Positions 1-4,680 are shown, counted from the stretch's first letter. The stretch is DNA of 5,496 nt from an uncultured Gemmatimonadota bacterium (GCA_946479015.1 CAMLEQ010000278.1:1-5496), one strand, 5' to 3'. Translations and numbers: made by a program. The notes: generated from the letters alone by a model not told the origin.

Positions 1-298
1 GGTTCGGGCACCGCTTCACCCACTCGATCGCCTCGTCCATCGACTTCACCTGCCAGAGCCAGAAGCCGGCGATCAGCTCCTTCGTCTCGGCGAACGGGCC
101 GTCGGTCACCGTGCGCTTCGGGCCGTCGAACTTCACGCGCGCGCCGCGCGAGCTGGGGTGCAGCCCCTCGCCGGCGAGCATCACGCCGGCCTTCACGAGC
201 TCCTCGTTGAACTTCCCCATCTGGGTGAGCAGCTCCTGGCTCGGCATCACCCCCGCCTCCGACTCCTTGGTCGCCTTCACGATCACCATGACGCGCAT
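1..298 (-). CDS. YCII-related (DGPF-domain) protein, C-terminus cut by window edge
   Basis: The first 99 codons are present; the frame stays open off the left edge. YCII proteins are small ferredoxin-like (dimeric alpha-beta barrel) proteins, and the DGPF subgroup has no well-established enzymatic role. The start reads MRVMVIVKATKESE, the usual beta strand of the family. Residues 28-46 form the helix and GEGLHPSS segment, and the signature D66-G67-P68-F69 is followed by AETKELIAGFWLWQV. Family members are usually about 115-140 residues, so roughly 20-40 are missing. The ATG at 298 is favoured by an AAGGAGA ribosome binding site at 306-312. It is last in the visible arsR-SRPBCC-doxX-YCII row, 120 bp after doxX, and has its own candidate ECF-type promoter at 383-409. 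Family assignment is firm; the function is unknown. Confidence 0.93.
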   Translation of the reverse strand, partial: MRVMVIVKATKESEAGVMPSQELLTQMGKFNEELVKAGVMLAGEGLHPSSRGARVKFDGPKRTVTDGPFAETKELIAGFWLWQVKSMDEAIEWVKRCPN

Positions 299-341
299 TG
301 TCGTGTCTCCTTCAGTGTTGTTGAGGTTCCGGGCCGCGCCG

Positions 342-363
342 CCGGCCGGTGTCGCGCGGCCGG
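342..363 (-). other. GC-rich hairpin in the leader between doxX and the YCII gene
   Basis: CCGGCCG (342-348) and CGGCCGG (357-363) are perfect inverted 7-mers around an 8-nt loop. In an RNA started from the candidate promoter at 383-409 the hairpin would lie in the YCII leader, about 30 nt upstream of its Shine-Dalgarno sequence. No T-tract follows on the minus strand, so it is not a standard intrinsic terminator. It could limit read-through from doxX or shield the mRNA 5' end, but in such GC-rich DNA it may be incidental. Confidence 0.4.
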
Positions 364-382
364 TTCGCGCCTTCACATTGAC

Positions 383-409
383 GTCGAACGAGACTTCAGG
401 AAATCGACA
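383..409 (-). promoter_or_regulatory. Candidate ECF-type promoter (TGTCGA-N17-CGAC) for the YCII gene
   Basis: On the minus strand TGTCGA (409-404) is followed after exactly 17 nt by CGAC (386-383). The wider element at 381-412 has conserved 10-nt and 11-nt ends around 11 variable nt, and the same arrangement recurs at 979-1010. From memory, the promoter proposed for ECF42 sigma factors is TGTCGA at -35 and CG[A/T]C at -10, and ECF42 genes are linked to DGPF/YCII genes, which matches the downstream gene. The predicted transcript would start near 375, giving a leader of about 77 nt. No ECF42 gene is in the window. Confidence 0.6.
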
Positions 410-418
410 CGCCCCGCA

Positions 419-910
419 TCACCAGCGGGCGCGCCCCCCCGCCGGCGGGCCCGAGCGCCCCGTGGGGGTGGCTCGCATGGCGAGCACGGCCGTGTACGCG
501 CCGCGGTACGACCAGCCGAGATAGACCACCAGCGCCGCCGTGAGCGCGGCGAGTGGGTACCCGGTCGGGAAGACGAACAGGTGGACGCAGATGATGTTCA
601 CGACCACCGGCGCGATGATCACGAGGGCCAGCGGCACGAAGCGGTTCGAGAGGAAGAGCACCCCCACGAGCACCTCCGTCCCGGAGAGGAGGGGGAGCAT
701 GTACCCCGACCTCGCGAGGCCGCCGAAGAAGGCGGTGGCGGCCTCCGGCATCGTGGCGGGCTGCGGGAGGAAGTAGAAGAAGCCGTTGAGCCCCATCACG
801 GTGAAGATCAGCCCGACGAGCACGCGGGCGATGGCCGGAAGCCAGCGGGCGATCCCCCCCGCCTCGATCTGTTCGGCCTGGTCGGTGTCGAGCATCATCT
901 CGGTGTGCAT
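419..910 (-). CDS. DoxX-family integral membrane protein
   Basis: A 163-residue inner-membrane protein. Four hydrophobic segments lie at about residues 24-48, 70-88, 91-114 and 118-135, the normal DoxX layout and near the usual length. The first carries the family-like VLVGLIFTVMGLNGF stretch, and LLSGTEVLVGVLFL begins the second. N and C termini are short and polar; the last 18 residues are rich in Pro, Gly and Arg. The ATG at 910 is chosen because GAGGG lies 5-10 nt upstream and the hydrophobic core follows directly; an extension to 964 adds only unconserved residues. DoxX proteins are linked to redox or quinone-dependent roles in some species, but the function here is unknown. It follows the SRPBCC gene by 66 bp, and a candidate ECF promoter at 981-1007 could express it separately. 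Confidence 0.92.
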   Translation of the reverse strand: MHTEMMLDTDQAEQIEAGGIARWLPAIARVLVGLIFTVMGLNGFFYFLPQPATMPEAATAFFGGLARSGYMLPLLSGTEVLVGVLFLSNRFVPLALVIIAPVVVNIICVHLFVFPTGYPLAALTAALVVYLGWSYRGAYTAVLAMRATPTGRSGPPAGGRARW

Positions 911-976
911 GTGGTTCCCTCGTTCGTGTGGGTCGGTACGTGCCGGCGGAAAGGTCGCCCTCACCCGCCTCCACCA

Positions 977-1558
977 TCACGTCGAACGGGGGGACGCGGA
1001 ATCGACACGCGCTTCGTACCGAGCGCCGCGCGTCGCCCCTTCCTCGGTCAGGCGCTTCAGCTCCGCGAGGCCCTTCTCGAACTGCGTGCCCACCAACCGG
1101 TCCCTGAACAGGGAGAACGCCTTGCCGACGAAGTTCTGGTCTCCGCTCATCGCCCACGTGACGGACACTCCTCCCGTGACGGGCTTCAGCGTGAACTCCA
1201 CACGGTTGGTGGCCGCCATCGGCTTGATGAACCGGGCCTCGAACACCACACGCCGGTCCGGCTCCAGCTCCGTCAGCGTCATCCGCCCCTCGCCCACCTT
1301 GCTGTTCCCCGCGTAGTGGTAGGCGGCGCCGACTCCAGAGGGCGCCCCCTCGTAGCTCCTCCTCAGGCTCGGGTCGGCCTTCTCGAACGGGTTCCACGCG
1401 CTCCAGCGGTGGAAGTCCTCGATCTGCGCGAAGACCACGGTCGCCGGTGCGGCGATGGTCACGCTCCGCTGAACGCGGAAGGTGGACGGCCTGGTGGCGA
1501 TGACGATGACGAGCAGGACGACGGCGACGAGAACACCCAACGCGATCTTCGCGAGCAT
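977..1558 (-). CDS. SRPBCC (START/polyketide-cyclase-like) protein with N-terminal membrane anchor
   Basis: A 193-residue protein. Residues 3-21 (MLAKIALGVLVAVVLLVIV) form one hydrophobic helix, likely a signal anchor. Residues 28-170 form the helix-grip domain: the RSVTIAAPATVVFAQI strand and helix, then the hallmark DFHRWSAWNPF (48-58), a long antiparallel sheet, and a C-terminal helix ending in GLAELKRLTEE. The fold binds hydrophobic ligands in an internal pocket; the ligand here cannot be read from sequence. The ATG at 1558 has GGAG upstream at 7-8 nt spacing, and a start at 1651 would place a Pro/Arg-rich tail before the anchor. SRPBCC proteins are common neighbours of this ArsR subtype. 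The last ten codons (R184-T193) overlap the candidate promoter for doxX, so that end may be constrained at DNA level. Confidence 0.92.
   Translation of the reverse strand: MLAKIALGVLVAVVLLVIVIATRPSTFRVQRSVTIAAPATVVFAQIEDFHRWSAWNPFEKADPSLRRSYEGAPSGVGAAYHYAGNSKVGEGRMTLTELEPDRRVVFEARFIKPMAATNRVEFTLKPVTGGVSVTWAMSGDQNFVGKAFSLFRDRLVGTQFEKGLAELKRLTEEGATRGARYEARVDSASPRST
981..1007 (-). promoter_or_regulatory. Second candidate ECF-type promoter (TGTCGA-N17-CGAC), for doxX
   Basis: TGTCGA (1007-1002) is followed after 17 nt by CGAC (984-981) on the minus strand, the same spacing as the copy at 383-409. The identical flanks are ACGTCGAACG (979-988 on the plus strand) and AATCGACACGC (1000-1010), while the 11 nt between them (989-999) differ at 8 of 11 positions. 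It sits inside the last codons of the SRPBCC gene and would start transcription near 973, about 63 nt ahead of the doxX ATG. The conserved ends and diverged centre are what a shared sigma-factor site would show. Confidence 0.6.
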
Positions 1559-1623
1559 GGAGACTCCGGATGAGAAAGGGGGGCGGCGACGCCGCGCCGC
1601 GGGTGGGTCAGCCGATGCGCTGG

Positions 1624-1641
1624 TCGGGGACGATGCCCCGA
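1624..1641 (-). other. Intercistronic hairpin between arsR and the SRPBCC gene
   Basis: TCGGGG and CCCCGA are perfect inverted 6-mers around a 6-nt loop, within the 120-bp gap 1559-1678. With the hairpin at 1657-1676 it makes the gap between the first two genes rich in structure. No U-tract follows. Possible roles are partial termination or mRNA processing that sets arsR and the downstream genes to different levels; this is inferred from position only. Confidence 0.35.
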
Positions 1642-1656
1642 TGGCGCGCACCGCAG

Positions 1657-1676
1657 GGGTGGTCGGTGGACCACTC
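1657..1676 (-). terminator. Hairpin directly after the arsR stop codon, possible weak terminator
   Basis: GTGGTC (1659-1664) and GACCAC (1669-1674) pair around a 4-nt loop, with a G-T wobble and one further G-C pair outside. It starts 2 nt past the arsR stop codon on the minus strand. The missing U-tract argues against strong termination. It contains TGGACCAC, also present in both outer arms of the repeat at 3125-3331. Confidence 0.35.
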
Positions 1677-1678
1677 GT

Positions 1679-2050
1679 TCACTGTCTCCTCCGTGAGTCC
1701 GAGTGGTCGTCCTGCTCCGCGAGGAAGCGTTCCAGCCGATCGAGGCGGCGCTCCCAGATCGTCCGCTGCTTCGCGATCCAGTCCTCCACCCGCCGCAGCG
1801 CCGGGCCTTCGATGCGGCAGGTGCGTACCCGGCCGCGCTTCTCCGAGCGCACTACCCCGCTCGCCTCCAGCACCCGGAGGTGCTGCATGACGGCGGGGAG
1901 GGAGATGGCGAGCGGCGCGGCGAGCTCCTTCACCGACGCCGGCCCGCGGCTCAACCGCTCCACCATCGCGCGCCGGGTCGGGTCCGCGAGCGCCTGGAAG
2001 AGCAGGTCGAGGGAGGGCGAGGGAGCTGTGTGGGGTGAATGGTTAAGCAT
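1679..2050 (-). CDS. ArsR/SmtB-family winged-helix repressor, SRPBCC-associated type
   Basis: A 123-residue DNA-binding repressor. It opens its domain with LDLLFQALADPTRRAMVERL (14-33), the family hallmark. The helix-turn-helix follows at about 37-62 (PASVKELAAPLAISLPAVMQHLRVLEASG), then the wing VVRSEKRGRVRTCRIE (66-81). A C-terminal helix (85-110) with WIAKQRTIWERRLDRLERFL is typical of the subgroup paired with SRPBCC proteins. The metal-binding ELCVCD box of classical ArsR is absent, and Cys78 is the only cysteine, so metal sensing is unlikely. The ATG at 2050 is preferred: an in-frame TTG at 2086 coincides with the predicted -35 box. No Shine-Dalgarno precedes the ATG, and the predicted transcription start is next to it, suggesting leaderless translation. 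It probably represses its own operon. Confidence 0.95.
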   Translation of the reverse strand: MLNHSPHTAPSPSLDLLFQALADPTRRAMVERLSRGPASVKELAAPLAISLPAVMQHLRVLEASGVVRSEKRGRVRTCRIEGPALRRVEDWIAKQRTIWERRLDRLERFLAEQDDHSDSRRRQ

Positions 2051-2065
2051 TGACTTAAGTATTGA
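2043..2065 (-). promoter_or_regulatory. Direct-repeat operator candidate over the arsR start
   Basis: TTAAGCATTGA (2043-2053) and TTAAGTATTGA (2055-2065) are 11-mers differing at one position and offset by 12 bp, about one helical turn. They enclose the palindrome ACTTAAGT (2053-2060). This AT-rich island stands out in very GC-rich DNA. It covers the predicted -10 box, transcription start and first codons of arsR, the usual place for an ArsR autorepression site. That ArsR binds here is inferred. Confidence 0.5.
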
Positions 2066-2086
2066 TGCGCGTCCGATCGACGTCAA
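2058..2086 (-). promoter_or_regulatory. Sigma-70-like promoter of the arsR operon
   Basis: On the minus strand TTGACG (2086-2081, five of six matches to TTGACA) is followed after 17 nt by AATACT (2063-2058, four of six matches to TATAAT). Transcription would start at about 2051, immediately before the arsR ATG. The -10 box lies inside the direct repeat at 2043-2065, so a bound repressor would block polymerase. Confidence 0.55.
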
Positions 2087-2092
2087 GGACGC

Positions 2093-2109
2093 GGGCCGTT
2101 CAGCGGCCC
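2093..2109 (-). terminator. Hairpin after the methyltransferase gene, possible terminator
   Basis: GGGCCG (2093-2098) and CGGCCC (2104-2109) pair around a 5-nt loop, starting 4 nt past the methyltransferase stop codon and ending just before the arsR -35 box. No U-run follows, so termination would be weak or factor-dependent. Its place between two same-strand units, the second with its own promoter, supports a boundary role. Confidence 0.4.
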
Positions 2110-2113
2110 ACCC

Positions 2114-3118
2114 TCAGTCGTCCGGCATCGAGTCCCGAGTCCCGATTCCCGCGTTCCGCGCCCTCGCGTAGCACTCGATCCACGGCGCCACCCCACGCAC
2201 CACCGGCGGCAACGCGGCGACGCGGATCGCTCCCTTGAGCAGCCGCTCCTCCACCGCCGCCCACGCGCGCGTGTACTCGTCGGCCACGGGGACGAGCGGG
2301 TCCCCGTACAGCCGGACGAGCGTGAACCCCGCGCCCTCGAGCAGCGTGCGCAGCGCGCGCGGGGTGAACCCCACGCGATACGGGAAGGTGAGCAGGTTGT
2401 TCTGCGCGAGGATCGCGCGCGCGAGCGGGGCCGCCGGGCCGCGCAGCAGCGGCCGGAGCGCGGCGTAGCACGCGCCGTTGGGGACGCGCACGGCGAGCGT
2501 TCCACCGTCGCGCAGGAGCGCGCGTGCCTGACGAGCGGCACGCGCGGGATCGGGGAGCTGGTCGAAGCAGTTCCAGAAGGCGATGGCGTCCCACCGCCGC
2601 CCCCCCGGCACCGACGACAGATCGCCGTCGGTCACCGCGAAGCCGCGCGCGCGGGCGAAGGCGTTCACGCACGGGTTCACGTCCACCCCCTCGAAGCGCC
2701 ACCCCGCCTCGCGCGCGGCGGCGAGGAAAGCACCCACGTAGCTCCCCACCTCGAGCCCCTCCCCCGTGCGACCGAGCACGCGGGCGAGGCGGCGCGCCTG
2801 CAGCCGGTACGCGGCGCGCTGCGTCTCGTGCAGCGACGCCATCACCTCCGGCTCCGGCGCGTCGTGCTCGTACAGCTCGCGCAGCTCCCCGTCGGGCTCG
2901 CGCGGCTCGCGGTACACGAGCCCGCACCCGCGGCACCGCACGACGCCGAGCGGCGGGTGCTGCGAGAAGTACACGCGGTCCGCGAGCCGCTCCGGGGGCG
3001 TCGCCGGGAGGAGCCGCCGGATGTGGAAGGCCCAGAGCATCTCCACCTCGCGCGCGATGTCCTCGGCGGCGGCGAGGGGAAGTGGATCGGCGCGGGCGCA
3101 CACGGGGCAGGGAGGCAT
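2114..3118 (-). CDS. Class I SAM-dependent methyltransferase with N-terminal zinc-ribbon-like module
   Basis: A 334-residue cytosolic protein. An N-terminal module has C4-x2-C7 and C62-x2-C65 followed by GLVYREPREP, the pattern of putative zinc-binding domains fused to methyltransferases, here with 54 residues between the cysteine pairs. The Rossmann methyltransferase core follows: motif I LEVGSYVGAFL (122-132), the acidic ribose-binding end of strand 2 at D146 (FEGVDVNP), WDAIAFWNCFDQLPDP (176-191), and LLRDGGTLAVRVPN (201-214). The C-terminal part (FTPRALRTLLEGAGF) is also typical. Substrate is unknown; relatives act on sugars, small metabolites or polyketides. The ATG at 3118 has no good Shine-Dalgarno and follows six C; an upstream TTG at 3154 would put coding sequence into the repeat arm. 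The C-terminus is encoded by a heptamer repeat. It is divergent from the LigT-like gene. Confidence 0.9.
   Translation of the reverse strand: MPPCPVCARADPLPLAAAEDIAREVEMLWAFHIRRLLPATPPERLADRVYFSQHPPLGVVRCRGCGLVYREPREPDGELRELYEHDAPEPEVMASLHETQRAAYRLQARRLARVLGRTGEGLEVGSYVGAFLAAAREAGWRFEGVDVNPCVNAFARARGFAVTDGDLSSVPGGRRWDAIAFWNCFDQLPDPARAARQARALLRDGGTLAVRVPNGACYAALRPLLRGPAAPLARAILAQNNLLTFPYRVGFTPRALRTLLEGAGFTLVRLYGDPLVPVADEYTRAWAAVEERLLKGAIRVAALPPVVRGVAPWIECYARARNAGIGTRDSMPDD
2129..2156 (+). repeat. Heptamer tandem repeat in the end of the methyltransferase gene
   Basis: Reading the plus strand in steps of seven gives CGAGTCC, CGAGTCC, CGATTCC and a degenerate CGCGTTC. It encodes part of the unconserved C-terminal tail NAGIGTRDSMPDD, so repeat slippage there could shift the stop codon without harming the fold. 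A similar 7-nt period occurs at 3335-3355. Confidence 0.55.
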
Positions 3119-3124
3119 GGGGGG

Positions 3125-3331
3125 TAGGACCTTGGTGGCTGGACCACCGAACAACGCGTGTCGCGTGTGGGGAACTGACGGGATGAGGGCGTAGGTAGAG
3201 CGCGTGTAGGCTCGGCGGTAGGGGGACTCTCTCTACATCCCGCCCTACACGCGCTCTACCCATCTCCTCTCGCCTACCACCGCCTTCTACACGCCACACG
3301 CGTTCCACGGTGGTCCAGCCACCAGGTCCTA
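3125..3331. repeat. Nested inverted repeat in the divergent intergenic region
   Basis: This 207-bp element fills most of the gap 3119-3378. Outer arms are 3125-3170 and 3287-3331; aligned in opposite orientation they match at about 40 of 46 columns (one indel, five mismatches). Each contains the small palindrome GGTGG-CTGGA-CCACC. Perfect 17-nt inner arms are 3194-3210 and 3244-3260, around a 33-nt loop with a minor GTAG/CTAC hairpin at 3218-3236. The segments between outer and inner arms are not clearly complementary and carry repeated GTAG or CTAC tetramers. Each outer arm reads outward toward one gene, so both genes have the same upstream block. No open frame or transposase is present. It could be a bidirectional regulatory element, a MITE-like insertion, or a structured RNA; the sequence alone does not decide. 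Confidence 0.85.
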
Positions 3332-3334
3332 GGG

Positions 3335-3355
3335 CCCCCGACCCCCGACCCCTGG
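3335..3355 (+). repeat. Heptamer tandem repeat upstream of the LigT-like gene
   Basis: Two exact CCCCCGA units (3335-3341, 3342-3348) are followed by CCCCTGG (3349-3355). The period equals that of the repeat at 2129-2156, and both contain CCCGA. It lies just outside the right arm of the nested inverted repeat. Confidence 0.5.
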
Positions 3356-3365
3356 CCCCAGGGGT
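3348..3365 (+). other. Hairpin close to the LigT-like start codon
   Basis: ACCCCTGG (3348-3355) and CCAGGGGT (3358-3365) are perfect inverted 8-mers separated by two bases, so a folded RNA would have about seven pairs and a 4-nt loop. It ends 13 nt before the ATG at 3379. If transcription starts upstream, it would occupy the place where a Shine-Dalgarno sequence is expected. If the mRNA is leaderless, it is only a DNA palindrome in the promoter region. Confidence 0.45.
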
Positions 3366-3378
3366 TAGCTTCCCCCCC

Positions 3379-3909
3379 ATGAGACGCAGCATCTTCGTCG
3401 TGGCGGAGCTGCAGGGGGCGGTGCGGGAGAAGGTGCTCGCCGTGCAGCGGTGGGCGGACCCGAAGCTCGCGAACGGGTCGGCGCCGCACATCACGCTCGT
3501 GGGATCGTCCGGCGTCGGGCCGATCGCCGCGGGGACGCCGGTGGAGCGCATCCGGGAGCTGGTGGAGCCGGTCACGGCCACCACCGAGCCGATCACCGTC
3601 CACTTCGGCGCGCCCGTGCGCTTCATGCAGACGAGCATCATCGTGCTCCCGCTCGATCCGCACGGGCCGCTGCGCACGCTGCACGAGCGCATCGCCACGA
3701 GCGGGCTGCGCTTCCCGCAGGCGCGCTTCCTCTTCTCGCCGCACAGCACCCTCAGCTTCTACCAGACGATGACGCCGGAGCTGGAGCGGAGGCTCATGCG
3801 CGTACGCATCTCCGACCCGGTGCGGATCGAGCGGATCCAGTTCTATCTCACCCTGGATCCGCAGCCGGGGAAGAAGGTCCTGGAGCTCGAGCTCGGCACC
3901 GCGCTCTGA
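3379..3909 (+). CDS. 2H phosphoesterase / LigT-like (2'-5' RNA ligase family) protein
   Basis: A 176-residue protein, the usual length for this superfamily. It has the two defining H-x-T motifs: H37-I38-T39 (PHITLVG) and H122-S123-T124 (PHSTLSFY), about 85 residues apart, as expected for two halves that together form the active site. Known members ligate or hydrolyse 2'-5' phosphodiester bonds or open cyclic phosphates in RNA and nucleotides; the substrate here is unknown. The first strand is RRSIFVVAEL (2-11), and the C-terminal strand is RIERIQFYLTLD. The ATG at 3379 is chosen because the protein core begins there; a GTG at 3310 would add a low-complexity Pro-rich leader inside the inverted repeat. 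Seven C precede the ATG and no Shine-Dalgarno is visible. It converges with the S24 gene, separated by 7 bp. Confidence 0.9.
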   Translation: MRRSIFVVAELQGAVREKVLAVQRWADPKLANGSAPHITLVGSSGVGPIAAGTPVERIRELVEPVTATTEPITVHFGAPVRFMQTSIIVLPLDPHGPLRTLHERIATSGLRFPQARFLFSPHSTLSFYQTMTPELERRLMRVRISDPVRIERIQFYLTLDPQPGKKVLELELGTAL

Positions 3910-3916
3910 TCGCGCC

Positions 3917-4678
3917 TCACCCCTTGTCGCTCCACCGCATCACCACCTTCCCCACGATCAGGCGCTCGTCGCGGGGGATGATGATCGGCGGGAAGTCGGG
4001 GTTGAGCGAGAGCAGCTCGATGGTGGTGCGGCGGAGCCGGCCGACGCGCTTCACGACGTATCCCTCTCCCGGGCGCCGCGCCACGATCACGGTGTCGCGC
4101 GCGAGCGGGGTGCCGAGCTGCACGAGGACGACGTCCCCCGAGTGCATGAGGGGGGCCATGCTCTCCCCCGACACGCGCAGCGCCACGTAGCGCGCGCGGG
4201 GGAGGTCGGAGGGGAGCTCCACCCAGCTCTCGCACTCGGCATCCCACAGCTCGCGCCCCGCGCCAGCGGCGGCCGCGAGGTCGAGCATCGGCGCGCACCC
4301 GTGCTCCGCGGCGCGCTCCACCGCCACCGAGAGCGCGGACGCCGACGCCGGGCGCTCGTCGGGGAGTCGCTCGACGGCGCGCAGGGGCATCCGCTCGGCC
4401 ATCGCGCACGCGCGCACCCGCTTCGCGACGGCGCGCACGCGCGCCTCGCCCCACGACGCCGGCTCGTCGTACGACTCGTCCGCCGCGCCGCCGGCGCCGT
4501 CATCGAACGCGCGGTCGCGCGCGATCGGCGGTTCCGACGCGAGCTCGCTCACGCGCGCGGCGAGCGCGATGAGGGCGTCGTCGATCCGCTCGTCAGGCGC
4601 GAGCGGCGCGCGGGCCCGTCCGCCGTCGAAGCCATCATCGCGCGCCGCGGGGCGGCGCCGGTCGTCACGGTGCACCAT
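3917..4678 (-). CDS. S24/LexA-UmuD-type self-cleaving peptidase-fold protein, partner of the sigma factor
   Basis: A 253-residue protein. The C-terminal half is an S24 domain: RVSGESMAPLMHSGDVVLVQ (168-187) holds catalytic Ser173, and EGYVVKRVGRL (205-215) holds the general-base Lys210. The Ser-Lys distance of 37 equals that of E. coli LexA (119/156), and Ala138-Gly139 lies 35 residues before Ser173, as in LexA (84/119), so autocleavage is plausible. LLSLNPDFPPIIIP and LIVGKVVMRW end the domain. The N-terminal 135 residues are acidic, then Arg/Ala-rich and helical (76-127); I see no clear LexA winged helix or XRE motif. The ATG at 4678 is supported by AGGAG 7 nt upstream and lies 2 bp after the sigma-factor stop, implying translational coupling. 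Role: transcriptional regulator or cleavable sigma inhibitor, inferred from context. An active repressor with a divergent HTH remains possible. Confidence 0.88.
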   Translation of the reverse strand: MVHRDDRRRPAARDDGFDGGRARAPLAPDERIDDALIALAARVSELASEPPIARDRAFDDGAGGAADESYDEPASWGEARVRAVAKRVRACAMAERMPLRAVERLPDERPASASALSVAVERAAEHGCAPMLDLAAAAGAGRELWDAECESWVELPSDLPRARYVALRVSGESMAPLMHSGDVVLVQLGTPLARDTVIVARRPGEGYVVKRVGRLRRTTIELLSLNPDFPPIIIPRDERLIVGKVVMRWSDKG

Positions 4679-4680
4679 GG

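Noticed and set aside
396..1397. A 333-codon minus-strand frame overlapping doxX and the SRPBCC gene
   Set aside because: It is out of frame with both real genes and rich in Arg, Gly and Ala with no motif.
158..1573. A 471-codon open frame on the plus strand opposite doxX and the SRPBCC gene
   Set aside because: It is Arg/His/Glu-rich low-complexity translation with no recognisable domain, and it is antisense to two well-supported genes; GC-rich codon bias creates such frames.
3211..3243. CRISPR-like repeat and spacer reading of the GTAG/CTAC-rich centre
   Set aside because: The repeats are inverted, not direct and regularly spaced, and no cas gene is present.
2100..3749. A 549-codon minus-strand open frame across the methyltransferase, the intergenic repeat and the LigT-like gene
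   Set aside because: Its translation is long Arg/Ala/Gly-rich sequence in a different frame from the methyltransferase and antisense to the LigT-like gene, and it runs through the non-coding nested repeat.
3883..3894. Perfect 12-bp palindrome GAGCTCGAGCTC near the end of the LigT-like gene
   Set aside because: It encodes LELEL with ordinary high-GC codons, and its position is explained by coding; no terminator features follow.
3910..3916. Possible shared terminator between the convergent LigT-like and S24 genes
   Set aside because: The gap is only 7 bp and I found no hairpin with a T-tract at either gene end; the two transcripts may simply overlap.
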